The position numbers and the translations under genes are program-made. Shown one piece after another: positions 1 through 13,179 of a stretch of 64,000 nt of DNA. The notes below the pieces were generated by a model. That model was not told where the DNA came from. It ran no database searches and was given only the letters and a program-made list of their open reading frames with translations. Source of the DNA: Scylla paramamosain (lineage: Eukaryota > Arthropoda > Malacostraca > Decapoda > Portunidae); the NCBI RefSeq assembly GCF_035594125.1, contig NC_087178.1, positions 10,312,008 through 10,376,007 on the forward strand, in the 5' to 3' direction. Position 1 is the stretch's first letter. Each line of letters opens with the position of its first letter.

Positions 1-3000
1 ATAATACCTTTTTTGGTAATATTATTCTATTTCATGATATTGCTTGATTTGCATTCGTTTTAGCGTTTTTCTACGTAAAACACTGAAAAGACACGTTTTC
101 AGTAATTTTGCTTTGGATTTCCATACAGAGTGACTTCCATATTATTTATTGTTTTGGTGCCTAACATACTGAAAAACAGGCAAAAGACATGTTTCAGGTA
201 AAGTCGTTTAATTTCCCAATATAGGTGGCTCTACATGCAGTTTAGGGTTTGGTACATAACAGTCTGAAAAAAAAGCTAAAATTAACTTTTTTTATTTTTT
301 TTTTCACATAAATTCCCTGAATTTTGCCAGAATTTTGGCGTCTCGGTACTTATGAAGATTAATAAAAAAAATGCTATTTTTTCATTTATTTATTTATTTT
401 TGGTATTTAAGGAACGTATAAAAACTCATAATACTCGTTTCTCGTAATGTCCTTTTGTTTCCTAAAGATAAGGTTCTTTGCATGTATTTAAGCGTTTTTA
501 TAGGTAACATGATCAAAAACACTCAAAATATACCTTTTTCGTAATGTTATTCTATTTCTTCATATTGGTTGGTTTCCATCCGTTTTAGCGTTTTTCTACG
601 TAAAACAAAGAAAAGACACGTTTTCAGTAATTTTGTTTTGGATTCCCATATAGAGTGACTTCCATGTTATTTATCGTTTTGGTGCCTAACATGCTGAAAA
701 AAAAAACAATCAAAAGACGGGTTTCTTGTAAAGTCGTTTAATTTCTCCATATAGGTAGCTTTGCATACACTTTAGGGTTTGGTACATAACAGTCCGAAAA
801 AAAGCTAAAATTAACCTTTTTCATAATATTCTTTTTCACGTAATTTTCCTGAATTTTGCCAGAATTTTGGCATCTTGGTACCTATGAAGATCAATAAAAA
901 AATGCTATTTTTTTATTTATTTTTATTTTTTTCAATAAAGAGTGTTATTTGTGGGTTTTAGCTTTTTGGTACTTAAGGAACTTCTAAACACTCATAATAC
1001 ACATTCCTCGCAATGTCCTTTCATTCCCAAACATAGGGTTCTTTACATGTATTTAGGCGTTTTTATTGGTAACAAGCCCAAAAACACTCAAAATACATGT
1101 TTTTGAGAATGTTATTCTGTTTTTCCATAAAGGGTGTTTTGCATGAGTTTTAGCGTTTTTGGTATTTAAGGAGTTTAAAAAAAAATTAAAGGCAAGTTCT
1201 TGGTAAAAGTTGGTTATATTCCCATGTAATGTGATTGACCTGCTTTTTAGTGCTTTATTACCTAACACGCTGAAAATCACTAAAAAAACACTTTTCTAGT
1301 CATTTTTTTTCCACAGTTTCGCATGTAATTTGGGGTTGGACCACTAAGAATGTGAAAAAAAACACTCAAAATACACTCATTTCCTAAGATTGTTCTGTTT
1401 CTCAATTAAAAGTATTATTCATGAGTTTCAGCATTTTGGTATCTAAGAAACTTCTCCATATATACGAGTTTTTGCGTTTTTTGCCTTATGGTTCTTGAAA
1501 ACTATTAAAACATTCATTACACAATTTTCTTGTAATATCCTTTTTTTTCCCAATACAGACTGCTTTGCATTCATTTTTACGTTTTTTGTAGGTAACAAGC
1601 TCAAAAACACTCAACTTTTTTGTAATGTTATTCTATTTCTTCATATTGGTTGGTTTGCATCCGTTTTAGGGTTCTACGCTAAAACTGAAAAGACACGTTT
1701 TCAGTAATATTGTTGAAATAGCTGAAAACAAAGACACGTTTCTTGTAAAGTCTTGTAATTTCCCCATATAGGTTGCTTTGCATGTACTTCCGTGTTTCGT
1801 ACATAACTCCGGAAAAAGCAAAATTTTTTTTTTCACATAATTTCCCTGAATTTTCTCAGAAGTTTGGCATCTCGGTACCTCTGAAAATGAATAACAAAAA
1901 AAAATCTATTTTTTTTATTATTTATTTTTCTCTATAAAGAGTGTTATTTGTGGGTTTAGATTTTTGGTACTTAAGGAACTTAAACATACTCATAATACAC
2001 GATTTTCGTAATGTCCTTTCGTTTCACAAACATAGCGTTCTTTGCATGTATTTAAGCGATTTTATAGGTAACATGATCAAAAACACTCAAAATACATGTT
2101 TTTGGTAATGTTATTCTGTTTCTCCATAAAGGTTGTTTTGCATGTGTTTAGCGGTTTGGTATGTAAGGAGTTAAAAAACACTTAAAGGCAAGTTCTTCGT
2201 AAAATTTGGTTTTATTCCAATGTAATGTGATTGTTCTGCTTTTTAGTGTTTTGTTGCATATAACGCTCAAAAACACTGAAAAGACACTTTTCTGGTAATG
2301 TCATTTTTTTCCCACATAAAGCTAGTTTCGCATGTAATTTGGGATTTTCGTAACTAAGAATGTGAAAAACACTCAAAATACACACATTTGGTAAGGTAGT
2401 TCTGTTTTTCAATTAAAAGTGTTATTCATGAGTTTTAGCGTTTTGGTATGTAAGAAACTTCTCTATATACACGAATTTTTGCGTTTTTTCATTGTGGTTC
2501 TTGTGAAACTATAAAACGCTCATTATACACGTTTCTCGTAACGTCTTTTGCTTCCCTATATAGAGTGCTTACCATCCATTTGCGCGTTTTTTTGTAGATA
2601 AAAAGCTCAAAAACACTTTTTGGTAATGTTATTCTATTTCTTCATATTTGTTGGTTTGCATCCGTTTTAGTGTTTTTCTACGTAAAACACTGAAAAGACA
2701 TGTTTTCAGTAATTTTGTTTTGGATTCACATATTGACTGACTTCCATATTATTTATCGTTTCGGTGCCTAACATGCTGAAAAACACTGAAAAGACAGGTT
2801 TCTGGTAAAGTCGTTTAACTTCCTTATATAGGTGGCATGCAATTTAGAGTTTGGTACATAAAAATCCGAAAAAGAGCTATTATTAACTTTTTTGATAATG
2901 TTCTTTTTTCCAGATAAATTCCCTGAATTTTGGCAGAATTTTGGCATCTTGGTACCTATGAAAATCAATATAAAAAGAAGCTATTTTTTTTTTTCTCTCT

Positions 3001-6000
3001 CTGTAAAGAGTGTTATTTGTGGGTTTTAGCGTTTTGGTACTTAAGGAACTTAAAAACGGTCCTAATACACGTTTCTCTTAATGTCCTTTCGTTCCCCAAA
3101 CATAGGGTTTTATGCATATATTTAAGCGTTTTTATAGGTAACATGATCAAAACACTTAAAACACATGTTTTTAGTAATGTTATTCTGCTTCTCCATAAAG
3201 GAGTTTTTTGCATGCGTTTTAGCGTTTTGGTTTCTAAGGAGGTCAAAAACACTTCAAGGCACGTTCTTGGTAAAAGTTGGTTTATTCCCATGTAATGTGA
3301 TTGCCCTGTTTTTTTTTTTTTTTTTGTGATTTATTGCCTAACACGCTCAAAAACACTCAAAAGACACTTCTGGTAATGTCATTTTTTTTCCAACATAGTT
3401 TTGCGTGCTATCTCGAGTTTTGCTAAGAATGTGAAAAACACTCAAAATACACGCATATGGTAAGGTTGTTCTGTTTCTCAATTAATATTGTTATTCATGA
3501 GTTTCAGCATTTTGGTATCTAAGAAGCTTCTTTATATACACGAGTTTTTGCGTTTTTTGCGTTTTGGTTCTTGTGAACCACAAGTTCTTTTGCTTAAAAA
3601 TAATAAGACACTCATTACACACGTTTCTTGTAATGTCCTTTTGTTTCCCAATAGGGAGTGCTTTGCATCCATTTTCGCGTTTTTTGTAGGTAACAAGCTC
3701 AAAAACACTCAAAATGTACCTTTTTGGTAATGTTATTTTATTTCTTCTTATTGGTTGGTTTGCATCCGTTTTAGCGTTTTTCTACGTAAAACACCGAAAA
3801 GACACGTTTTCAGTAATTTTGTTTTACATTCCCATAGAGAGTGACTTGCATATTATTTACCGTCATGGTGCTTAACAAGCTGAAAAACACTCATAAGACA
3901 GTTTTCTGGCAAAGACGTTTGATTTCCCCATATAAGTGGCTTTGCATGCACTTTAGTGTTTGGTACATAACAGTACGAAAAAAAAAGCTAAAATTAACAT
4001 TTTTGATAATTGACTCATAATTTCCTGAATTTTGCCCAAATTTTGGCATCTAGGTACCTGTGAAGATGAAAAGAGAAAGAAAAAATATCGTATTTATTTA
4101 TTTATTTTGTCTCAATAAAGAGTGTTATTTGTAGCTTTTAGCTTTTTGGTAAATAGTGATCTTAAAAACACTCATAATACACGTTTCTCGTAATGTCCTT
4201 TCGTTTCCCAAAAATAGGGTTCTTTGCATGTATTTAAGCGTTTTTATTGGTAACATGATCAAAAACACTCAAAATATATGTTTTTGGTAATGCTATTCTC
4301 TTTCTCCATAAAGTGTGTTTTGCATGCGTTTTAGCGTTTTGGTATATAAGGAGCTCAAAACACTTGGAGGCAAGTTCTTGGTAAAAAATGATTTTATTGC
4401 CATGTAAAGTGATTCCCATGCTTTTTAGTGCTTTATTGCCTATCACGCTCAAAAACACTCAAAAGACACTTTTCTGGTAATGTCATTTTTTTTTCCCACA
4501 TAAAGCTGGTTTCGCATGCAATTTGGGATTTTGGTAACTAAGAATGTGAAAAGCACTCAAAATACACGCATTTAGTAAAGTTGTTCTGTTTCTCAATTAA
4601 GAGTGTTATACATGAGTTTCAGCATTTTGGTATCTAGGAAACTTCTCCATATACACGAGTTTTTGCGTTTTTTGCCTTGTTGTTCTTTTGAACTATAATA
4701 CACTCATACCCTTTTCTCGCAATGTCCCTTTGTTTCCCAAAATAGAGTCCTTTGTATCAATATTAGCGTTTTTCTTGTAGGTAACAAGCTCAAAAACACT
4801 CAAAATATACCTTTTTGGTAATGTTTTTTTTTCTATTTCTTGATATTGGTTGGTTTGCATCCATTTTAACGTTTTTCTACGTAAAACACTGGGAAGACAA
4901 GTTTTCAGTAATTTTGTTTTGGATTCCAATACAAAGTGAGTTCCTTATTATTTATCATTTTGGTGCCTAACATGCTGAAAAACACTCAAAAGACAGATAT
5001 CTGGTAAGGTCGTTTAATTTCCTCATATAAGAGGCTTTGCATGCACTTTAGGGTTTGGTATATAACAGTCCGAAAAAAAAAGCAAAAAAAAACTTTTTTT
5101 ATAATTTTCTTTTATCATATAATAGCCCGGAATTTTCCCAGAATTTTGTCATCTCCGTACCTATGAAGATGAATAAAAAGAAAAAAATCCTATTTTTTAT
5201 TTTTTATTTATTTATTTTTTGTAAATAAAAAGTGTTATTTGTGGGTTTTAGCTTTTCGGTACTTAAGGAACTAAAAAACACTCATAATACATATTTCTCG
5301 TAATGTCCTTTCGTTTCCTAAACATAAGGTTCTTTCCATGTATTTAAGCGTTTTTAAAAATAACATGATCAAAAACACTCAAAATACATATTTTTCGTAA
5401 TATTATTCTGTTTCTCCATAAAGTTTGTTTTGCATGCGTTATAGCGGTTTGGTATATAAGGAGCTCAAAAACACTTAAATGCAAGTTTTTGGTATAAATT
5501 GGTGTTATTCCAATGTAATATGATTACCCTGCTTTTTAGTGCTTTATCGCTTATCACGCTCAAAAACACTTAAAAGACACCTTTCTGGTAATGTCATTTT
5601 TTTCTCACATAAAGGTTGTTTCGCATGCAATTTGGGGTTTTGGTAACTAAGAATGTTAAAAGCACTCAAAATACACGCATTTAGTAAGGTTGTTCTGTTT
5701 CTCAATTAAGAGTGTTATTCATGAGTTTCAGCATTTTGGTATCTAGGAACCTTCTCCATATACACGAGTTTTTGTGTTTTTTGCCTTTTAGTTCTTTTGA
5801 ACTATAAAAAAACTCATTATACACTTTTCTTGCAAAGTCCTTTTGTTTTCTAATATAGAGTGCTTTGCATCAATTTTCGCGTTTTTTTTGTAGGTAACAA
5901 GCTCAAAAACATTCAAAATATACCTTTTTGGCAATGTTTTTCTATTTCTTGATATTGGTTGGTTTGCATCCGTTTTAGCGTTTTTCTACGTAAAACAAAA

Positions 6001-7304
6001 AAAAAACAAGTTTTGAGCAATTTTGTTTTGGATTCACATATAGAGTGAGATCCTTATTATTTATCGTTTTGGTGCTATTTATTGTTTTTTATGCTGAAAA
6101 ACACTCAAAAAACAGATTTCTGTTAAGGTCGTTTAATTTCCTCTTTGGATGCACTTTAGGGTTTGGTACATAACAGTCCGAGAAAAAAAAAAAAAACTAA
6201 AATTAACGTTTTTGATAATTTTCTTTTATTATATAATAGCCCTGAATTTTCCAAGAATTTTGGCATCTCGGTACCTATGAAGATGAATAACAAAAAAAAA
6301 ATCCTATTTTTTTTATTTTCTTACTTTGTTTTTCTAAATAAAAAGTGTTATTTATGCGTTTTAGCTTTTTGGTACTTAAGGAACTTAAAAACACCTATAA
6401 TACACATTTCTCGTAGTGTCCTTTCGTTTCGCAAACATAAGGTTCTTTGCATGTATTTAAGCGTTTTTATAGATAACATGATCAAAAACACTCAAAATAT
6501 ATGTTTTTGGTAATTTTATTCTTTTTCTCCATAAAAAGTGTTCTGCATGCGTTTTAGCTTTTTGGTGTGTAATGAGATCAAAAAAACTTAAAGGCAAGAT
6601 CTTGGTAAAAGTTGTTTTTGTTCCCATGAAATGTGATTGCCCTGATTTTTAGTGCTTTATTGCCTAACACGCTCAAAAACACTGAAAAGACACTTTTCTG
6701 GTAATATTATTTGTTTTCCCACATAAAGCTAGTGTTGCATGGAATTTGGGGTTTTGGTAACTAAGAATGTGAAAAAAAAAAACTCAAAACACAGACGTTT
6801 AGTCTATTTCTAAATTAAAAGTGTTATTCATGAGTTTCAGCATTTTGGTATGTAAGAAACTTTTCTAATACACACATTTCATGAGGTATTTCTGTTTTAA
6901 AATTGAAAGTGTTATTCATGAGTTTCAGCTTTTTGGTATGTAAGAAACTTCTTTATGTACACGAGTTTTTGAGTTTTTTACCTTGTGGTTCTTGTCAAAC
7001 TATAAAACACTCATACACGTTTGTCGTAATGCCAATATAAAGTTCTTTGCCAATATAAAGTGCTTTCCATCCTTTTTTGCATTTTTTTGCTGGTAACAAG
7101 CTCAAAAACACATCAAAATATATATTTTTGGTAATGTTATTCTATTTCTTCATATTGGTTGGTTTACATCCGTTTTAGCGTTTTTTTACGTAAATCACTG
7201 AAAAGACACGTTTTCAATAATATTATTGAAATTGCTGAAAAACACTCAAAAGACAGGTTTCTGGTAAAGTCGTGTAATTTCCCCATATAGGTGGATTTGC
7301 ATGC

Positions 7305-8465
7305 ACTTCAAGGTTAATACATAACTCCTGAAAAAAAGATAAAAAAAAATTTTTATAATGATTTTTTTTATAAAATTTCCATGAATTTTGCCAGAAATTT
7401 GGCATCTCGGTACCTATGAAGATGAATATCAAAAAAAAATTTTTTTTTTCTCTATATAAAGAATGTTATCTGTGGGTTTTAGCTTTTTTGGTACTTAAGG
7501 AACTTAAAAACACTCATAATACACGATTTTCGTAATGTCCTTTTCTTCTACAAACATAGGGTTCTTTACATGTATTTAAGCGTTTTTATAGGTTATATGA
7601 TCAAAAACACTCAAAATATATGTTTTTGGTAATGTTATTCTGTTTCTCCATAAAGGGTGTTTTGCATGCGTTTTAGCGATTCTGTATGTAAGGAGTTAAA
7701 AAACACTTAAAGGCAAATTCTTCGTAAAAGTTGGTTTTATTCCCATGTAATGTGATTGTTCTGCTTTTTAGTGCTTTGTTGCATATCACGCTCAAAAACA
7801 CTAAAAAGACACTTTTTTGGTAATGTCATTTTTTTTTCCCCACATCAAGGCAGTTTCGCATGTAACTTTGCATTTTCGTAACAAACTTCAAGGTTTGTAC
7901 ATAACTCCGGAAAAAAGATAAAATAATTTTTTTATAATGATTTTTTTTTATAAAATTTCCATGAATTTTGTCAGAATTTTGGCATCTCGGTACCTATGAA
8001 GATGAATAACAAAAAAACTTTTTTTTTCTCTCTATATAAAGAATGTTATCTGTGGGTTTTAGCTTTTTGGTACTTAAGGAACTTAAAAACACTCATAATA
8101 CACGATTTTCGTAATGTCCTTTTGTTTTACAAACATAGGGTTCTTTACATGTATTTAAGCGTTTTTATAGGTTACATGATCAAAAACACTCATAATACAT
8201 GTTTTTGATAATGTTATTCTGTTTCTCCATAAAGGGTGTTTTGCATGCGTTTTAGCAATTCAGTATGTAAGGAGTTAAAAAACACTTAAAGGCAAATTCT
8301 TCGTAAAAGTTGGTTTTATTCCCATATAATGTGATTGTTCTGCTTTTTAGTGCTTTGTTGCATATCACGCTCAAAAACACTAAAAAGACACTTTTTTGGT
8401 AATGTCATTTTTTTTTTTCCTCACATGAAGGTAGTTTTGCATGTAATTTGGCATTTTCGTAACTA
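7305..8465. repeat. 580-bp tandem duplication inside P1 left arm
   Basis: Two adjacent copies of about 580 bp run roughly 7305-7884 and 7885-8465. The anchor ACTTCAAGG starts at 7305 and 7885, and the landmark GGCATCTCGG at 7401 and 7981. The inverted partner on the right (about 18.9-19.5 kb) holds one copy, so the duplication came after the arms formed, or was lost on the right. It covers about half of a 1.1-kb unit. Confidence 0.8.
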
Positions 8466-8856
8466 AGAATGTGAAAAACACTCAAAATACACAATTTGGT
8501 AAGGTAGTCCTGTTTATCAATTAAAAGTGTTATTCATGCATTTCATCATTTTGGTATGTAAGAAATTTCTCTATATACACGAGTTTTTGCGTTTATTGCC
8601 TTGTGGTTCTTTTAAAACTATAAAACACTCATTATACACGTTTCTCGTAATGTCCTTTTGTGTCCTAATATAGAGTGCTTTACATCCATTTTTGCATTTT
8701 TTTTTTTGTAGGTAACAAGCTCAAAAACACTCAAAATATATCTTTTTGGTAATGTTATTCTATTTCTTCATAAAGGTTGGTTTGCATTCGCTTTAGCGTT
8801 TTTCTACGTAAAACACTGAAAAGACACGTTTTCAGTAATTTTCTTTTGGATTCACA

Positions 8857-8864
8857 TACTCGTA
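8857..8864. other. TA-CTCG-TA insertion site
   Basis: Here the satellite reads CACATACTCGTATTGACTG. The related unit near 2,728 reads CACATATTGACTG. The difference is six bases, which can be described as CTCG flanked by a duplicated TA. This form would fit an excision footprint of a TA-targeting transposon, but other origins are possible. Confidence 0.5.
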
Positions 8865-9537
8865 TTGACTGACTTCCATATTATTTATCGTTTTAGTGCC
8901 TAACATGCTGAAAAACACTGAAAAGACAGGTTTCTCGTAAAGTCGTTTAACTTCCCTATATAGGTGGCTTTGCATGCATTTTAGGGTTTGGTACATAACA
9001 ATCCGAAAAAAAAGCTATAAATAACTCTTTTGGTAATGTTCTTTTTTCAACATAAATTCCCTGAAATTTGGCAGAATTTTGGCATCTCGGTACCTATAAG
9101 GATGAATAACAAAAAAAAAAAAAATAAATAAATAAATAAAAAATGCAATTTTTTAAATTTTTTATTTATTTTTTTTTTTTTCTAAATAAAGTGTTATTTG
9201 TGGGTTTTAGCTTTTAGGTACTGAAAGAACTTAAAAAAACACTCATAATACACGTTTCTCGTAATGTCCTTTCGTTTCCCAAACATAAGGTTCTTTGCAT
9301 GTATTTAAGCGTTTTTATAGATATCATGATCAAAAACACTCAAAATGCATGTATTTGGTAATATTATTCTGTTTCTCCATAAAATGTATTTTGCATGTAT
9401 TTTAGCGTTTTGGTATGGAAGGAGCTCAAAAACACTTAAAGGCAAGTTTTTGGTAAAATTTGGTTTTATTCCCATGTGATTGCCCTTCCTTTTAGTGCTT
9501 TATTGTGTAACACGTTCAAAAACACTCAAAAGACATA

Positions 9538-10011
9538 CAAGGCCTCGCATATAAGGAAATTAAAGACCTTACCAGAAATCTGTCTTTTGAGTGTTTTTCA
9601 GCATGTTAGGCACAAAAACGATAAATAATAAGGAACTCACTCTATGTGGGAATCCAAAAGAAAATTACTGAAAACCTGTCTTCTCAGTGTTTTACGTAGA
9701 AAAACGCTAAAACTGATGCAAACCAACCAATATCAAGAAGCAGAAAAACATTACCAAAATTGTATATTTTGAGTGTTTTTGAGCTTGTTAACTACAAAAA
9801 AAAACGCAAAAATTGATACAAAGCACTCTATATTGGGAAACAAAGGGACATTGCAAGAAAAGTGTATAATGAATGTTTTATAGTTCAAAAAAAAACACAA
9901 AGCAAAAAACGCAAAAACTCGTGTATATGGAGAAGTTTTCTAGATACCAAAATGCACTAACTCGTGATTAACACTCTTAATTGAGAAACAGAACAACCTT
10001 ACTAAATGCGT
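9538..10011 (+). repeat. Flipped satellite block within the reverse array
   Basis: About 474 bp of forward-reading 1.1-kb-type satellite lies inside the reverse array. The left junction is near AAGGCCTCGC and the right junction near GCGTGTCAAAAACAC. Both junction sequences are found, inverted, at about 17,873 and 17,391. The flip therefore came before the large inverted duplication that holds it. Confidence 0.85.
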
Positions 10012-12827
10012 GTCAAAAACACTAAAAGGCAAGTTCTTCGTAAAAGTTGGTTTTATTCCCATGTAATATGATTGCCCTGCTTTTTAGAGCTTTATTGCCT
10101 AACACGCTCAAAAACACTCAAAGACACTTTTCTGGTAATGTCATATTTTTCCCACATAAAGCTAGTTTCGCATGGAATTTGGGGTTTTGGTAACTAAGAA
10201 TGTAAAAAAACACTCAAAATACACGCATTTAGTGAGGTTGTTCTGTTTCTTGATTAAGAGTGTTATTTATGAGTTTCAGCATTTTGGTATCTTAGAAACT
10301 TCTCCATACAGTCGAGTTTTTGCGTTTTTTGCCTTGTGATTCTGGTGAAACTATAAAACACCCATTATATACGCTTCTCGTTATATCCTTTTTTTTCCTT
10401 ATATAGTGCTTTGCATCCATTTTCGCGTTTTTTTTTTATGTAACAAGCTCAAAAACACACAAAATATACTTTTTTGGTAATGTTATTCTATTTATTTATA
10501 TTAGTTGGTTTGCATCCGTTTTAGCGTTTTTCTATGTAAATCCTTTAAAAGACACGTTTCCAATAATTTTGTTTCGGATTTCCATATAGTGACTTTCATA
10601 TTATTTATCGTTTTGGTGCCTAACATGCTTTTTCGTGCCTTTTGCTTCCCAATATAGAGTGCTTTCCATCCATTTTCGCGTTTTTTGTAGGTAACAATTT
10701 CAAAAACACAAAAAATATACCATTTTGGTAATGTTATTCTATTTCTTCATTTTGGTTGTTTTGCATCAATTTTAGCGTTTTCTACGTAAAACACCGAAAA
10801 GACACGTTTTCAGTAATTTTGTTTTGGATTCTCATATAGATTGACTTCCTTGGGTTTTATCGTGTTGGTTCCTAACATGCTGAAAAACACTCATAAGACA
10901 GTTTTCTGGCAAAGACGTTTAATTTCCCCATATAGGTGGCTTTGCATGCACTTTAGGGGTTTGGTACATAACAGTCCGAAAAAAAAAGCTAAATTTAAGT
11001 TTTTTGATAATGTCCTTACTTTATATAATTTCCTGAAATTTTCCCGAATTTTGGCACCTCGTTACCTGTGAAGATGAATAAGAATGAAAAAAATATATTG
11101 TATTTTTTCTCAATAAAGAGTGTAATTTGTGGCTTTTAGCTTTTTCGTACTTAATGAATTTAAAAGCACTCATAATACACGTTTTTCGTAATGTCCTTTC
11201 ATTTCCCAAAAATGGGGTTCTTTGCATGTATTTAAGCGTTTTTATTGGTAACATGATCAAAAACACTCAAAATACATGTTTTTGGTAATGTTATTCTGTT
11301 TCACCATAAAGTGTATTTTGCATGCATTTTAGTGTTTTGGTATATAACGAGCTCAAATACACTTAAAGGCAAGTTCTTGTTAAAAATTGGTTTTATTCCA
11401 ATGTAATGTGATTGCCCTGCTTTTTAGTGCTTTATTGCCTATCACGCTCAAAAACACTCAAAAGACACTTTTCTGGTAAAGTCAATTTTTTTATCCCACA
11501 AGTTTATTTTTGCATGCAATTTGGGGTTTTGGTAACTAACAATGTGAAAAGCACTCAAAATACACGCATTTATTAAGGTTTTTCTGTTTCTCAATTAGGA
11601 GTGTTACACATGAGTTTTAGCTTTTTTGTATCTAGGAAACCTCTCCATATACACGAGATTTTGCGTTTTTTGCCTTGTGGTTCTTTTGAACTATAAAACA
11701 CTCATTATACACTTTTCTTGCAATGTCCTTTTATTTCCCAATATAGGGTGCTTTACATCAATTTTCGCGTTTTTTTTTTTTTTTGTAGGTAACAAGCTGA
11801 AAAACATTCAAAATTTATCTTTTTAGTAACGTTTTTCTATTTCTTGATATTGGTTGCTTTGCATCCGTTTTAGCGATTTTCTACGTAAAACACTGAGAAG
11901 ACACGTTTTCAGTAACTTTGCTTTGGATTCCCATATAGAGTGAGTTCCATATCATTCATCGTTTTGGTGCCTAACATGCTAAAAAACACTCAAAACACAG
12001 ATTTCTGGTAAGGTCGTTTAATTTCCTCATATAGGATGGTTTGCATGCACTTTAGGGTTTGGTACATAACAATCCGAAAAAAAAGCTGAAATTAACTTTT
12101 TTGATAATATTTTTTTTATCATATGATTGCCCTGAATTTTCCCAGAATTTTGGCATCTCGGTACCTATGAATATGAATAACAAAAAAAAAAATCCTATTT
12201 TTAAAATTTTTTTATTTTTATTTTCTAAATAAAGAGTGTTATTTGTGGGTTTTAGCTTTTTGGTACTTAAGGAACCTAAAAAAATACTCATAATACACGT
12301 TTCTCGTAATGTTTTTTTTTTTTCCCAAACATAATGTTCTTTCCATGTATTTAGGCGTTTTTATAGATAACATGATCAAAAACACTCAAAATACATGTTT
12401 TTGGTAATGTTATTCTGTTTCTCCATAAAGTTTGTTTTGCATGCGTTTTAGCGGTTTGGTATTTAAGGAGCTCAAAAACACTTAAAGGCAAGTTTTTGGT
12501 ATAAATTGGTGTTATTCCAATGTAATATGATTGCCCTGCTTTTTAGTACTTTATTGCCTATCACGCCGAAAAACACTTAAAAGACACTTTTCTGGTAATG
12601 TCATTTTTTTCTCACATAAAGGTTATTTCGCATGCAATTTGGGGTTTTGGTAACTAAGAATGTGAAAAGCACTCAAAATACACGTAAGGTTGTTCTGTTT
12701 CTCAATTAAGAGTGTTATTCATGAGTTTCAGCATTTTGGTATCTAGGAACCTTCTCCATATACACGAGTTTTTGTGTTTTTTGCCTTTTTTTTCTTTTGA
12801 AGTATAAAAAAAAAAACTCATGATACA
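10012..12827 (-). repeat. 1.1-kb satellite array, reverse orientation
   Basis: Reverse-reading satellite with landmarks near 11,053 and 12,152 (1,099 bp apart). Near 10,630 a monomer is cut and joined to a non-adjacent one, which is where the P1 inverted pairing ends. The stretch 12,150-12,827 shares private variants with about 5,150-5,820 (for example GGTATAAATTGGTGTTATTC at 5491 and 12498), an offset of about 7.0 kb in the same orientation. No gene seen. Confidence 0.87.
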
Positions 12828-13179
12828 CATTTGCCAAAAACGTGTATCTTGAATGTTTTTCAGCTTATTTCGTACCAATACGCAAAAATTCATCCATTTC
12901 ACCCTCTATAGGGTAAAGAGACGACATTCCCAGAAAAAATGTTATTTCGGGGCTTTTCAGCGTTAGGCACCAAAACTCTAAAGAGCATGGAAGACACTCT
13001 ATATAAAAATCAAAACAACATTATCAAAATGGTGTCTTTTGAGTGTTTTTGAGCTTTTTACATTCCAAAATGCTAAAACGCGTGCACAATAGCCTTTATC
13101 GGGAGACATTACCAAAAACGTATGATTTAAGCGTTTTCCAGCTTTTTAGAAACCAAAACGCCTAAATGGATGTGCTAAT
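12828..13179 (+). repeat. Short forward block of divergent monomers
   Basis: About three and a half forward-reading monomers that are unusually diverged from the rest. The block marks the change from the 1.1-kb-type array to the five-monomer-type array. Both ends are orientation switches. No gene seen. Confidence 0.75.

Larger units (their letters stand above)
1..9537 (-). repeat. 1.1-kb higher-order satellite array, reverse orientation
   Basis: The whole block is diverged monomers of about 100 bp read on the minus strand, with no gene. On the plus strand the landmark GGCATCTCGGTACCTATGAA or a close variant recurs near 869, 1866, 2943, 4045, 5148, 6262, 7401, 7981 and 9081. Most gaps are 1,077-1,139 bp, which sets the higher-order period at about 1.1 kb; the 580-bp gap marks an extra local duplication. 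Each unit also holds an A-run and T-run segment of variable length just after the landmark. Open frames here repeat the same peptide patterns from unit to unit and are satellite translation, not genes. Confidence 0.9.
4230..10632. repeat. Inverted segmental duplication P1, left arm
   Basis: This arm is mirrored by about 16,785-22,560. Landmark positions pair off with a nearly constant coordinate sum: 4045/22725, 5148/21641, 6262/20545 and 7401/19398 give about 26,770-26,810, and 9081/18311 gives 27,392. The step of about 590 matches a 580-bp duplication present only in this arm. Private variants shared by both arms include an odd partial monomer near 6,840-6,970 (19,810-19,990), TTGCGAAACGAAAGGACACT near 20,377, and the two orientation junctions near 9,538 and 10,012. 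The inner end is sharp near 10,632; the outer end is uncertain and may reach about 3.3 kb. Confidence 0.82.
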
